A stretch of 64,000 nucleotides of DNA, from positions 2,480,001-2,544,000 of the forward strand of contig NZ_CP074074.1 of NCBI RefSeq assembly GCF_045788535.1. Reading direction: 5' to 3'. Below are positions 33,624 through 43,500 of the stretch, in pieces; the stretch's first letter is position 1, and each line of letters starts with the position of its first letter. The notes beneath the pieces were generated by a model. It saw nothing but the letters and a program-made list of their open reading frames with translations, had not been told where the DNA came from and ran no database searches. The position numbers were made by a program, and so were the translations under genes. The stretch is from Allotamlana fucoidanivorans (GTDB lineage Bacteria; Bacteroidota; Bacteroidia; Flavobacteriales; Flavobacteriaceae).

Positions 33624-33631
33624 TAAATTTG
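33624..33631 (+). promoter_or_regulatory. Candidate -7 box for the T9SS type A protein gene
   Basis: TAAATTTG matches TAnnTTTG exactly, 37 bp before the ATG at 33669. No clear -33 element is seen. Confidence 0.4.
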
Positions 33632-33668
33632 TTTTAATTTCAATTAAAACACTATAAATTAACTGCTT

Positions 33669-34676
33669 ATGAGAACAAGATTACTATTTTTTTTATTTTT
33701 AGTACCAATCATACTTTCAGCGCAAAGCATTGATACATTTTTTAGTTTGCCAACAACACGGTATGCTGTGGTCACTACAAGTACTGCTTTAGATCAAAGT
33801 GCAAATGGAGAAAACGCTAATTGGGTTTTTAATAATTTAATGGCTTCTGGGATTACCTCAACCGATACGTATAAAGCTATTAGCCCAAGCGATCCAGAAG
33901 CTATAGCTTTTCCGGGAACAAATATGCTTTTAACAACTACTGATACGAACGCAGAAGAAATTAAGTTTTATGCCTCAGAGGGTGCCAATACTTTAGATGT
34001 TTCAGGAATAGAACTTATGGATTTAACGCTTCAATATGATGATTTAGGGTTGGTAGGCTCATTTCCTTATGCTTATAATACCAATAACGGTGGGAATAGT
34101 ATTTCAGGGGATTTCTCTTACAGTGGAAACACGGGTACCTTTACGGGAATCTTAACCACCACAGTAGATGCCTACGGGTCATTATCTATGAATGATGTTG
34201 GTGGAGGTATCTATTCAGGAACAATAACTAGGCTTGAGTTAATTCAGCAAATGGAATTATTTGTAGGAATAAAAGTAGGAGACCTAATGCAAACCACTTA
34301 TCATTATTACGATAATACTTCGGGAGAGTTGGTTTTTAGATCTACCCAGGTTGAGTTAACAAGTGGTATTATTGGTAATCGGTCATTCACAATAATGGAG
34401 AGTCTGATTATGTCTCCTTTAAGTGCAAATTTTGGTGACAAGGAAATTACCTCGTGGTTTCATGTTAGCAAAAATCCAGTAGATGATGTCTTATCTTTTT
34501 ATTTAGATGAACGAGTGAACGTATATGATATTTTAGTATATGATTTAGAAGGAAAAGAGGTTATTAAAGGATTAGCTAACAATGCCATTGAAGTACGTTT
34601 TTTGGAAGCAGGTTGGTATATCATCACTTTAAAAACAGATTTTGGTATTGTATCTGAAAAATTTATAAAGAAATAA
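33669..34676 (+). CDS. T9SS type A sorting domain-containing secreted protein
   Basis: This 335-residue protein has a signal peptide (MRTRLLFFLFLVPIILSAQ). A beta-rich body of unknown family follows (residues about 20-255), and a C-terminal type A sorting domain. The sorting domain shows HVSKNPVDDVLSFYLDERVN, VYDLEGKEV, LEAGWYIITLKTD and a terminal EKFIKK. Type IX secretion exports such proteins and anchors or releases them at the surface. No catalytic motif is visible in the body. The gene ends against a bidirectional terminator shared with lysA. Confidence 0.85.
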   Translation: MRTRLLFFLFLVPIILSAQSIDTFFSLPTTRYAVVTTSTALDQSANGENANWVFNNLMASGITSTDTYKAISPSDPEAIAFPGTNMLLTTTDTNAEEIKFYASEGANTLDVSGIELMDLTLQYDDLGLVGSFPYAYNTNNGGNSISGDFSYSGNTGTFTGILTTTVDAYGSLSMNDVGGGIYSGTITRLELIQQMELFVGIKVGDLMQTTYHYYDNTSGELVFRSTQVELTSGIIGNRSFTIMESLIMSPLSANFGDKEITSWFHVSKNPVDDVLSFYLDERVNVYDILVYDLEGKEVIKGLANNAIEVRFLEAGWYIITLKTDFGIVSEKFIKK

Positions 34677-34695
34677 ATCTCACATAGCCTCAAAA

Positions 34696-34725
34696 AAAAA
34701 GCGTTTCTTTAAGGAAACGCTTTTT
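34696..34725. terminator. Bidirectional terminator between the T9SS gene and lysA
   Basis: AAAAAGCGTTTC (34696-34707) and GAAACGCTTTTT (34714-34725) form a perfect 12-bp stem with a 6-base loop. Flanking A and T runs make it usable from both sides. Confidence 0.85.
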
Positions 34726-34729
34726 AAGT

Positions 34730-35965
34730 TTAAACTGTTGTTGGTTTTTCTTTTTTCTTTGAGAAATCAATAGCAATTTGATTTCTTAATATATCATCAA
34801 AAGTTTCAGCTTTTCTAATGACATGTGCTTTGTCATTATACCATAAAACTTCTGCAGGCCTAAACCTAGAATTATAATTACTAGCCATAGAGAAACAATA
34901 GGCCCCAGCATTTTTAAAACAAAGAATATCGCCTTCGGTTATCTCATTAATACGTCTGTTATTTCCAAAGGTATCCGTTTCGCAAATGTAGCCTACAACA
35001 GTATAAAATCGCTCTCTTCCGCTTGGGTTAGAGATATTAACAATATCATGATGAGAACCATAGAACATCGGTCTTATTAAATGATTAAAACCAGAATCTA
35101 TCTGCGCAAATACTGTTGAGGTAGTTTGCTTAACAGCATTTACTTTTACCAAAAAGTTACCAGACTCACTTACTAAAAATTTACCAGGTTCAAAAGCTAA
35201 GGTGAGATCCTTACCATATTCCTTACAGAAATCATTGAATCGAGATGATAACTTTTTACCTAATTCTTCAATATTGGTTTCAATATCACCAGCTTTATAG
35301 GGTACTTTGAAACCAGAACCAAAATCAATAAAATCTAAATTTTTAAATTGCTTGGCGGTTTCAAATAAAATTTCACTGGCATATAAAAATACCTCAATAT
35401 CTAAAATATCACTACCCGTATGCATATGAATACCGTTGATAGTCATTTTAGTATTTTCAACAATTCTTAATATATGTGGAATTTGATGTATTGATATACC
35501 AAATTTAGAATCGATATGTCCAACCGAAATATTAGCATTTCCACCCGCCATAACATGCGGATTTATTCTGATGCACACAGGAACATTAGGGTGTTTTGTT
35601 CCAAATTGCTCCAGAATGGATAAATTGTCAATATTGATTTTTACACCTAACTGAGCGGCTTCTTCAATTTCGTCTAGGGAAACGCCATTGGGTGTAAATA
35701 TAATTTGGTCAGGAGAAAAACCAGCAGCTAAACCTAGTTGCACTTCCTGAATAGAAACCGTATCAATGCCAGAACCAAGCGATTTAAAAAGTTTTAATAT
35801 AGATATATTAGACAATGCTTTAACCGCATAATTAAGTTTTAATTTTTTTACATCTTTAAAGGCGTCTGTTAATCGTTTGTACTGCGACTCAATTTTTGCC
35901 GCATCATACACATAAACCGGACTTCCTAAATCTTGTGCTATTTTTAGCAATTGATTTTCCAACAT
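34730..35965 (-). CDS. lysA: Diaminopimelate decarboxylase
   Basis: This 411-residue PLP enzyme of fold type III converts meso-diaminopimelate to L-lysine. The PLP lysine lies in KLNYAVKALSN. HIDSKFGIS, HMHTGSDI, the glycine loop FIDFGSGFKVPY and FEPGKFLV follow. The C-terminal barrel carries CETDTFG and FKNAGAYCFSMASNYNSRFR. I place the start at ATG 35963-35965; the longer frame would need a TTG three codons upstream. It is monocistronic, with a -7 box 17 bp before the start. Length is normal. Confidence 0.95.
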   Translation of the reverse strand: MLENQLLKIAQDLGSPVYVYDAAKIESQYKRLTDAFKDVKKLKLNYAVKALSNISILKLFKSLGSGIDTVSIQEVQLGLAAGFSPDQIIFTPNGVSLDEIEEAAQLGVKINIDNLSILEQFGTKHPNVPVCIRINPHVMAGGNANISVGHIDSKFGISIHQIPHILRIVENTKMTINGIHMHTGSDILDIEVFLYASEILFETAKQFKNLDFIDFGSGFKVPYKAGDIETNIEELGKKLSSRFNDFCKEYGKDLTLAFEPGKFLVSESGNFLVKVNAVKQTTSTVFAQIDSGFNHLIRPMFYGSHHDIVNISNPSGRERFYTVVGYICETDTFGNNRRINEITEGDILCFKNAGAYCFSMASNYNSRFRPAEVLWYNDKAHVIRKAETFDDILRNQIAIDFSKKKEKPTTV

Positions 35966-35982
35966 AATTTTCAAATTTTTGC

Positions 35983-35990
35983 CAAAGATA
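35983..35990 (-). promoter_or_regulatory. Candidate lysA -7 box
   Basis: On the minus strand TATCTTTG fits TAnnTTTG exactly and lies 17 bp before the lysA ATG. Confidence 0.4.
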
Positions 35991-36139
35991 TACCTTTGTG
36001 ATTGATAATAAAGTAAAGCTTAAAAAATTATACAAAATAAACAAATTGTTAATTATTTAACAATGTAGCGTTAAGTTAATGAACAAAAGTTGTTTAAAGT
36101 TTTCACAAATTAATATTAGGGTAAGTAAGTGCGATTATT

Positions 36140-36147
36140 TACATTTG
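36140..36147 (+). promoter_or_regulatory. Candidate sucC -7 box
   Basis: TACATTTG fits TAnnTTTG exactly and lies 26 bp before the sucC ATG at 36174. Confidence 0.45.
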
Positions 36148-36173
36148 TGATTCTTAAAACATTTAAGCAAATT

Positions 36174-37364
36174 ATGAATTTACACGAATATCAAGGTAAA
36201 GAAATATTAAGCAGTTTTGGAGTGCGTATCCAGCGTGGTATTGTTGCCCAAAATGCACAAGAAGCAGTTGCAGCTGCAAAGCAGTTAACCAATGAAACAG
36301 GTACTAGCTGGCATGTCATTAAAGCCCAAGTTCATGCAGGAGGACGTGGAAAAGGAGGCGGAGTAAAACTAGCCAAAAATCTTAAAGAAGTTGAGCAAAT
36401 TGCTGGACAAATTATAGGAATGGATTTGGTAACACCGCAAACTTCCGCAAAAGGGAAACGTGTACATCAGGTGTTAGTTGCTGAAGATGTTTATTACCCT
36501 GGCGAAAGTGAAACAGATGAGTTTTATATGTCGGTTTTATTAAATAGAGGTACAGGACGTAATATGATTATGTATTCTACTGAAGGAGGTATGGATATTG
36601 AGACGGTAGCCGAGGAAACACCACATTTAATATTTACTGAAGAAGTAGATCCTGCTGTAGGGTTAATGCCATTTCAAGCTAGACGTATTGCTTTCAATTT
36701 AGGTTTATCAGGTACGGCATTTAAAGAAATGACCAAATTTGTGATGGCTTTGTATACGGCTTATGTAAAATCAGATTCATCTTTGTTTGAAATTAATCCT
36801 GTGTTGAAAACCAGTGATAATAAAATTATGGCGGTTGATGCCAAAGTAACCATAGATGATAATGCTTTATACAGACATAAAGATTACGTGAATTTAAGAG
36901 ATTTGCGTGAAGAAAACCCTATTGAAGTTGAGGCCAAAGAAGTTGGATTGAATTATGTTGATCTTGACGGAAACGTGGGATGTATGGTAAATGGTGCAGG
37001 TTTGGCTATGGCAACAATGGATTTAATTAAGCAAGCAGGAGGGGAGCCAGCAAACTTTTTAGATGTAGGAGGAACAGCTGATGCAGCGCGTGTTGAGGCA
37101 GCTTTTAAAATTATATTGAAAGATCCAGCAGTAAAGGCTATTCTTATTAATATATTTGGAGGTATTGTAAGATGTGATCGTGTAGCGCAAGGTGTTATTG
37201 ATGCTTATAAAAACATGGGCAATATAAACGTGCCAATCATAGTACGTTTACAAGGTACTAATGCCGATATTGCTAAAGAATTAATTGATAATTCAGGTCT
37301 AGCTGTTTTAAGTGCTACCGAGTTTCAGGAAGCAGCAGACAAAGTACAAGAAGTACTTGCTTAG
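36174..37364 (+). CDS. sucC: Succinyl-CoA synthetase (ADP-forming) beta subunit
   Basis: This 396-residue subunit of the TCA-cycle ligase is read from MNLHEYQGKEILSSFG. The 15 extra codons of the open frame upstream overlap the promoter and are not family-like. An ATP-grasp domain shows KAQVHAGGRGKGGGVKLAK and FEINPVL. The CoA-ligase domain shows GNVGCMVNGAGLAMATMDLI and NIFGGIVRCDRVAQGVIDAY. The enzyme makes succinate, CoA and ATP from succinyl-CoA. The alpha subunit gene, sucD, is not in this window, as is common in Flavobacteriaceae. Confidence 0.97.
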   Translation: MNLHEYQGKEILSSFGVRIQRGIVAQNAQEAVAAAKQLTNETGTSWHVIKAQVHAGGRGKGGGVKLAKNLKEVEQIAGQIIGMDLVTPQTSAKGKRVHQVLVAEDVYYPGESETDEFYMSVLLNRGTGRNMIMYSTEGGMDIETVAEETPHLIFTEEVDPAVGLMPFQARRIAFNLGLSGTAFKEMTKFVMALYTAYVKSDSSLFEINPVLKTSDNKIMAVDAKVTIDDNALYRHKDYVNLRDLREENPIEVEAKEVGLNYVDLDGNVGCMVNGAGLAMATMDLIKQAGGEPANFLDVGGTADAARVEAAFKIILKDPAVKAILINIFGGIVRCDRVAQGVIDAYKNMGNINVPIIVRLQGTNADIAKELIDNSGLAVLSATEFQEAADKVQEVLA

Positions 37365-37398
37365 TTACGCTTGTAATAAAACGACTTATAATAAGTAT

Positions 37399-37425
37399 AA
37401 AGAGCAATCACCAAGGTTGCTCTTT
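37399..37425. terminator. Terminator between sucC and the DUF1456 gene
   Basis: AAAGAGCAA (37399-37407) pairs with TTGCTCTTT (37417-37425) across a 9-base loop, followed by T-rich DNA. It serves sucC. It overlaps the last codons of the convergent DUF1456 gene. Confidence 0.8.
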
Positions 37426-37677
37426 TTTTATACGTTCTTCTTTTTTATCTTTTTTATTAGGCATAGGGCCTCTCAAATGAATTACCAAACCGTTTAAAAA
37501 ATTTCTAAGAATTTGATCCCCACATTCCATGTATTTGGGGTGATCTTCTCGTCTAAAAAAAGCTCCAAGTTCGCTTTTAGAAATTCTAAAATCAACCAGA
37601 GCTAAAATCTTAACAATATCATCGTCACGGAGCTTTAAGGCCACCCGTAATTTTTTTAAAATATCATTATTTGTCAT
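37408..37677 (-). CDS. DUF1456 family protein (YehS-like)
   Basis: This 89-residue protein has a single DUF1456 unit: NNDILKKLRVALKLRDDDIV, then ILALVDFRISKSELGAFFR and a C-terminal LRNFLNGLVIHLRG, followed by a lysine-rich tail. The E. coli homologue YehS has two such units; single-unit versions are usual in Bacteroidota. Function is unknown. The fold is predicted helical, and the basic tail could bind nucleic acid, which is a guess. Confidence 0.8.
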   Translation of the reverse strand: MTNNDILKKLRVALKLRDDDIVKILALVDFRISKSELGAFFRREDHPKYMECGDQILRNFLNGLVIHLRGPMPNKKDKKEERIKKEQPW

Positions 37678-38051
37678 ATTAATAATTTAGGAGGGTTTAT
37701 GGGGGATGTATTTCATCGATTTACTACAAAACACAGCACAAAATTGACGTTTTTATAAGGTAGTAAAGATACTTGAAAAATCCGCTCTAAAAAAACGAGG
37801 CGTAGATTATATATTTTTTAATTCAACATATTGATTATCAGTGCTTTTTGTTCGGTTTATAAAAGGGGGATGTACAGTTTTTAAATTGATGAATAGCACT
37901 TTTGTTAGATAAACAAATTTATATTTTTGATGAACTTAGAGAAAACTACGATAAACGGCTAGCTACTTTTCGACGATTTGCGTTTAAGCTCGATTATTAA
38001 AGGGAACTTCTGCGTAACTTTATATTGTAATTAATTAATCCCTACTCCAAG
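37678..38051. other. Intergenic region, no gene seen
   Basis: This 374-bp A+T-rich gap lies between the divergent DUF1456 and TerB-like genes. No ORF, strong palindrome or consensus -7 box close to a start was found. It presumably carries both promoters. Confidence 0.5.
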
Positions 38052-38465
38052 ATGATCAATAGAGTCGAAAAATTGAGTCTTTTGTCTGAAATGATAGCAT
38101 TTGCCAAGTATGACAAAGACATAAAAAAGATAGAGTATAATTTTTTGCTTGGTGTTGCCAAACAATTAGATATTTCACGTGAAGATTTTGAATATCTTAT
38201 TGAGCATCCTGTTTCTTATACGCATTTAAAATCGCATAGTGAACGCATTGTGCAGTTTCATCGTTTAGTACTTTTAATGAATATTGAACAAAAATTTGGA
38301 GAAGATATTAATTCAAAAGGACGTATCAAATTATATAACTTCGGATTAAGAATGGGGTTAAGTCATGAGTCTATTAGTAAAGTGCTTTATTTAATGGAAA
38401 GTTTTCCTAATAATATTGTGCCCCCAGATGTGTTGATTGACATATTCAAAACCCAATATAATTAA
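38052..38465 (+). CDS. TerB-like helical protein, convergent with uvrB
   Basis: This 137-residue all-helical protein (VEKLSLLSEMIAFAKYDKDI, then EYNFLLGVAKQLDISREDFE) resembles TerB-type tellurite-resistance domains, with acidic residues at the start of the second helix. Homologues in Flavobacteriaceae tend to lie beside uvrB and are sometimes annotated as excinuclease ABC subunit B for that reason only. There is no UvrB sequence in it. Its stop is 56 bp from the convergent uvrB stop. Function is unknown. Confidence 0.65.
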   Translation: MINRVEKLSLLSEMIAFAKYDKDIKKIEYNFLLGVAKQLDISREDFEYLIEHPVSYTHLKSHSERIVQFHRLVLLMNIEQKFGEDINSKGRIKLYNFGLRMGLSHESISKVLYLMESFPNNIVPPDVLIDIFKTQYN

Positions 38466-38520
38466 GGATTTCTAAAAAGGTTTTTGATGTGTTATTAGTT
38501 AAATGAAGCTAAAAGTAAAA

Positions 38521-40524
38521 TTATACTTTTAGCTTTTCTAATTTTTCTTGACAGCCTTTAATTTCATCACGCAGTTTAGCAGCAACAATAAAGTCCAATG
38601 CTTTGGCTGCTTCTTCCATAAGTTTTCGTTTTTCCCTTATTTTCTTTTCTAATTCAGGCTTACTTAAATAGGCGCTTTCTGGTTCAGCAGCCTTGGACGC
38701 TTCCAGCTCATAACTATACGTACTTACAGAGTTTTTGGCTAAGGCATTATCTAAACTTTTGTTTAAAGCTTTTGGGGTTATGTTGTTTTCGGTGTTGTAA
38801 GCAATTTGTTTTTCTCTGCGGTAGTTTGTTTCATCAATGGTTTTTTGCATGCTGTTTGTAATTTTATCTGCATACATAATAGCTTTACCATTTAGGTTTC
38901 TTGCTGCTCTACCCACGGTTTGCGTTAAGGAGCGGGTTGAACGTAAAAAACCCTCTTTGTCGGCATCTAAAATAGCGACCAAAGAGACTTCGGGTAAATC
39001 AAGCCCTTCTCTTAGTAGATTCACACCAACTAGAACATCAAAAAGTCCTTTTCTCAAGTCTTGCATAATCTCAACACGCTCTAGGGTGTCTACATCGCTG
39101 TGAATATATCGACATCTTATTCGAATACGATCTAAGTATTTGGTCAATTCTTCTGCCATACGCTTGGTAAGTGTGGTCACCAAAGTACGTTCATCTTTCT
39201 CAACACGCTGCTGAATTTCTTCAATTAAATCATCTATTTGATTGAGACTTGGTCTTACTTCAATAATAGGATCTAACAATCCTGTAGGGCGGATAATTTG
39301 TTCTACATAAATGCCATCAGATTTTTCTAATTCGTAGTCTGCAGGTGTGGCACTTACATAAATCACTTGATTTTGCAACGCTTCAAATTCTTCAAATTTT
39401 AAGGGTCTATTGTCCATAGCAGCAGGAAGTCTGAAACCATATTCTACTAAATTTTCTTTTCTGCTTCTATCGCCGCCATACATGGCATGGACTTGAGAGA
39501 TTGTAACATGACTTTCATCTACAACCATTAGGAAATCATCAGGAAAATAATCTAATAAACAAAAAGGGCGGGTACCAGGCTGTCTGCCATCTAAATACCT
39601 GGAATAGTTTTCAATACCAGAGCAATATCCTAGTTCACGTATCATCTCTAAATCAAACTCCGTACGTTCTTTTAAACGTTTGGCTTCAAGATGTTTTCCT
39701 ATGTCCTTAAAATAGTCATATTGTTTAACTAAATCATCTTGAATGTCTTTAATAGCATCTTGAAGAACCTCAGGCGATGTAACAAACATATTTGCCGGAT
39801 AAATATTTAAACGGTCATATTTCTCAACAATTTGGTTTGTTTGGATGTTAAAGGATTCAATATCTTCAATCTCATCACCAAAAAAATGAATTCTGAAGGC
39901 ATCATCTGCATAACTCGGAAAAACATCTACTGTATCGCCTTTAATTCTGAAATTTCCATGGTTGAATTCATGTTCCGTTCTAGAATATAAACTTTGAACA
40001 AGTTGATGCAGTAATTTTGTTCTTGAAATTTCCTGATCGCGTTCAAGTGAAATAACATTTTTTTGAAACTCAACGGGATTTCCAATACCATATAAACAAG
40101 ACACAGAAGCCACGACCAAAACATCTCGTCTTCCCGAAAGCAGCGAAGACGTTGTACTCAATCGCATTTTTTCAATTTCTTCGTTTATAGATAAATCTTT
40201 CTCAATATAAACACCCGAAACGGGAATATAAGCCTCGGGTTGGTAATAATCATAATACGACACAAAGTATTCTACAGCATTATCTGGGAAAAACTGCTTG
40301 AATTCTGAGTACAGTTGTGCTGCCAACGTTTTATTGTGTGCCAAAACCAAAGTAGGTCTTTGTACTTCTTGAATCACATTGGCAACGGTGAAGGTTTTTC
40401 CAGACCCAGTAACACCAAGAAGTGTTTGATACTTTTCATTGGCTACAATACCATCGGCAAGCTGCTTTATAGCTTGGGGCTGATCACCTGTAGGATCAAA
40501 TTCAGATTTGATTTTAAATTTCAT
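38521..40524 (-). CDS. uvrB: Excinuclease ABC subunit B
   Basis: The 667-residue UvrB of nucleotide excision repair has the Walker A motif GVTGSGKT near residue 40 and the damage-probing beta-hairpin YYDYYQPEAYIP. Helicase motifs include VVDESHV and LVGVNLLREGLDLPEVSLVA. A C-terminal UVR domain (KKIREKRKLMEEAAKALDFI) contacts UvrC. Length and motifs are normal. It is followed by nothing on its strand and preceded 27 bp upstream by the large T9SS gene. A perfect TAATTTTG lies only 4 bp before the ATG, so the promoter position is unclear. Confidence 0.97.
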   Translation of the reverse strand: MKFKIKSEFDPTGDQPQAIKQLADGIVANEKYQTLLGVTGSGKTFTVANVIQEVQRPTLVLAHNKTLAAQLYSEFKQFFPDNAVEYFVSYYDYYQPEAYIPVSGVYIEKDLSINEEIEKMRLSTTSSLLSGRRDVLVVASVSCLYGIGNPVEFQKNVISLERDQEISRTKLLHQLVQSLYSRTEHEFNHGNFRIKGDTVDVFPSYADDAFRIHFFGDEIEDIESFNIQTNQIVEKYDRLNIYPANMFVTSPEVLQDAIKDIQDDLVKQYDYFKDIGKHLEAKRLKERTEFDLEMIRELGYCSGIENYSRYLDGRQPGTRPFCLLDYFPDDFLMVVDESHVTISQVHAMYGGDRSRKENLVEYGFRLPAAMDNRPLKFEEFEALQNQVIYVSATPADYELEKSDGIYVEQIIRPTGLLDPIIEVRPSLNQIDDLIEEIQQRVEKDERTLVTTLTKRMAEELTKYLDRIRIRCRYIHSDVDTLERVEIMQDLRKGLFDVLVGVNLLREGLDLPEVSLVAILDADKEGFLRSTRSLTQTVGRAARNLNGKAIMYADKITNSMQKTIDETNYRREKQIAYNTENNITPKALNKSLDNALAKNSVSTYSYELEASKAAEPESAYLSKPELEKKIREKRKLMEEAAKALDFIVAAKLRDEIKGCQEKLEKLKV

Positions 40525-40551
40525 TCTGCAAAATTACGCAAAATAAAGAAG

Positions 40552-43500
40552 CTAACGTTTTAATGTAAAGTGTCCTGAAAAAGTTCTGCCATCTTCAAGC
40601 ACCACTCTAAACCAATAGTCGTCTGTAGGTAATCTATACCCATTAAGCGTACCATCCCAGCCATCAGAAGCTACCGATAATTGTTTTAACAGTTTTCCGT
40701 AACGATCAAAAATAAGTACGGTAGTATTAGGCTGAAATGCTGCATTAACGCCTTTTATTTTCCAGGTGTCATTGAAGCCGTCTCCGTTTGGTGTGAAAAA
40801 TTTATCATAGCCAATCACAGAAATTTTCAAGCTAGCTGTACCACAAATTTTATCGCGCACATGAATGGTATGAAATCCAGGTCTTACGTTTTCAAAATAA
40901 GGTTCCTCTTGGTAATTTATAAAGTTGGAGTTTTCTAATTGTAATGCATATTCATAGTCACCTCTGCCTAAATGTGTGGGGTCAATGCTAACCGAATTGT
41001 TTTCTTTGATATCTTCAATAGTCACATCATCTTGGGTGATTGTTGCTAATTCAGAGGCATCAACAAAAATGGTTTCAGATCTAGAACATCCCGTTCCATC
41101 AGTTTTTGTGAGTGTTACCGTATAGGTGCCAGGAGTTGAAACGGTAATGGTACTTTGATTTGAAACAAACTGATTAACGGTTGAACCGTCTAAACTTGTC
41201 CAATACCATTCATAATTAAAGGTCTCGGTTATATTTGCTTCAATGGGATCCAAAATAATTGAGAATGTAGGATCTGAAGAACAAACAATTTGAGGTGTTT
41301 CAACCGTAAAATTAGGCAGTGGGTTAACAATTATCTCTATATTAGTGTTTGCATAACACATAGGATTTATCGGATTGATAACACGAACTTGAATGGTTTG
41401 CGTGGCCGATATGATAGGGTTGGGCAATGCTGTGGCATCTACAATCTGTCCTCCGTTTTCGTCTATATAATCATAATAAATTTCCATACCAGATTGATTT
41501 CCAAGAATAGTATTGGTGAAACTAGAGGTGTCAAATGAGCTATAGCCATCATTATCAATATCTCCAAGCGCTCCATCACAAACTTCAATAGGTAAAATTG
41601 GGTTGGCAACTGGTTGTGCATCTACAATAAACTCAAGGGAGGTTTGATCAAAACAAGCACCATCAGAGTCGTTAGAAATGTTGTTAGTTACTACAATTGA
41701 AATGGTTTGACTCTCTGTTATAAAGGGATTAGGAAGCGGGCTACTCAGTGTGTTTCCTTGTTCGTCAAAATAAGTGATACTTACGTTGGCTGGGTTTTGA
41801 TTGCCTAAGATAGTACTTTCAATTTGAGACGTATCAAAAGGGTAAGATAAGACTGTATCAGATAGATCATAATCACATTGTCTTGCTATGGTAACAGGAT
41901 TGGCAACAGGAAGTGCTTCAACAATGAGTAAATCAGGAAAAACCTCTAACCCCAGACAATCATTATCTAGGTCACTTTTTACCCGAACCCATATATCTTG
42001 ACGATTAGGTGAATTACTATTTTGATGCGCAGAAATATCAGGAATTTCATTCGTTTCTAATTCTGCGTCTAATTGGCTTTCAAAAAAGTGAACCGATACG
42101 TTTAATGATGGAAAAAGTACATCATTTATATGGGTTCTCATATCAGAAAAATCAAAGCTTGAAATGCCGTCTCTTACATCAGTACCGTCATCACATTCAT
42201 AGTAGGTGTTTGGTGTATAATTAGTAAGTGCTGTACCCGATGGATTAACCTGTAGTTCTAAAGAAACTTCTTGGTGGCATCCATTGGAGTTTTCAACTCT
42301 AATCCAAACGGTCTCATTTGAAAATCCAACAGCATCTTGATAAGCTTCTGGACTAGTAATGGCATTGGTACCCATTTCAGCATCAAGTTGCGTTTCAAAA
42401 TAGGTGAATACTAAACTTTCAGCCCCATAATTCGGGTTAATTTCAGTTTTTATGTTATCTAAAGTAAGATTAAAAAACGCCTGCCCGTCGTTAGAAGCAT
42501 CATCACATTGCTTATAGGTGCTCGGAGTACTTACTAAAGGTAGGTCGTAAATAGTAAGAATTACTTCATCTGAATATAACCCACAGGAATTTCCTGCTCT
42601 ATCTAACTTTACTCGGTATACATTGTTATTAAAATTGGCAGGTGCATTTGAAAAACTCAGCGTATTGGTTTGAGTGCCACTGTATATGGCATCATCTGAA
42701 ATTACAGACCAATTTATACCATCTGTACTCACTTCCCATTGAAATAATTCAGCCTCAATTGATTCCACAAAGATTTGACCAGCATCTAACAAGCAAATAG
42801 GTGTATTTATAGGTTGGGTTGTTATAGCGAGCGGAGCAAAATTCAGGTAGTCTGCATTTGGTATGGTGTAGCCATCACCATTGGCATTATTTACGAGACC
42901 ATTGGCATCAACTGTTGGGATATTGTCGCCTAGAAAATCATCACCGTTTACATCTGAAAAACCAGCCTCAATCACATCACTACAGCTGTCTCCATCAGCA
43001 TCAGCATCACGATAAGAAAATATACCATCGGCATCAGTGTCATCGAGTGTATAGCCTATAAGATTGCTGTCAGGACTCGTTTCAGCAGTATCAATCCATC
43101 CATTAGAACCAAAATCTGGACCGTCAACCACGCCGTTTAAATCGGTGTCAGAAAAATTGCCAAGTTGACCTGTTTCGATTAAATCGGTAATACCATCATT
43201 ATCACTATCTAGATCAAGGTAATCAGGAATACCGTCATTATCTGAATCTACAGGTGTTATATTTATATCAAAAATATCGTCCAGCCCATTTAGATCTGCA
43301 TCAGTATCAGATAAGGTTATTAACAAGCCTTGGTTTTCAATGCTATCTGGTATACCATCATTATCACTGTCTAAATCCAAGGAATCAGGAACACCATCAA
43401 GGTCTGAATCTTTTTTGAAACAGGTTAAGGATATATTGGCTTGAAAATTAGAGCTGTTCGATAAATTGCTTAGTCTATGAATGAATTCCAATCCATTTAC

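Larger units (their letters stand above)
33319..33668. other. Divergent promoter region with two perfect inverted repeats
   Basis: This 350-bp gap lies between divergent genes and has no ORF. It contains the inverted repeats at 33352-33372 and 33539-33565 and a consensus -7 box at 33624-33631, all listed separately. Confidence 0.65.

Noticed and set aside
36129..36173. Extra 15 codons at the sucC start
   Set aside because: They run over the -7 box and lack similarity to SucC. The conserved protein begins at MNLHEYQGKEIL.
40529..40536. Perfect TAATTTTG as the uvrB -7 box
   Set aside because: It ends only 4 bp before the ATG and would place the transcript start at or inside the start codon. 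Not accepted without transcript data.
42858..43061. Histidine-rich plus-strand ORF inside the giant T9SS gene
   Set aside because: It is the antisense reading of aspartate-rich calcium-binding repeats, where GAT codons read as ATC/CAT-type codons. Not a gene.
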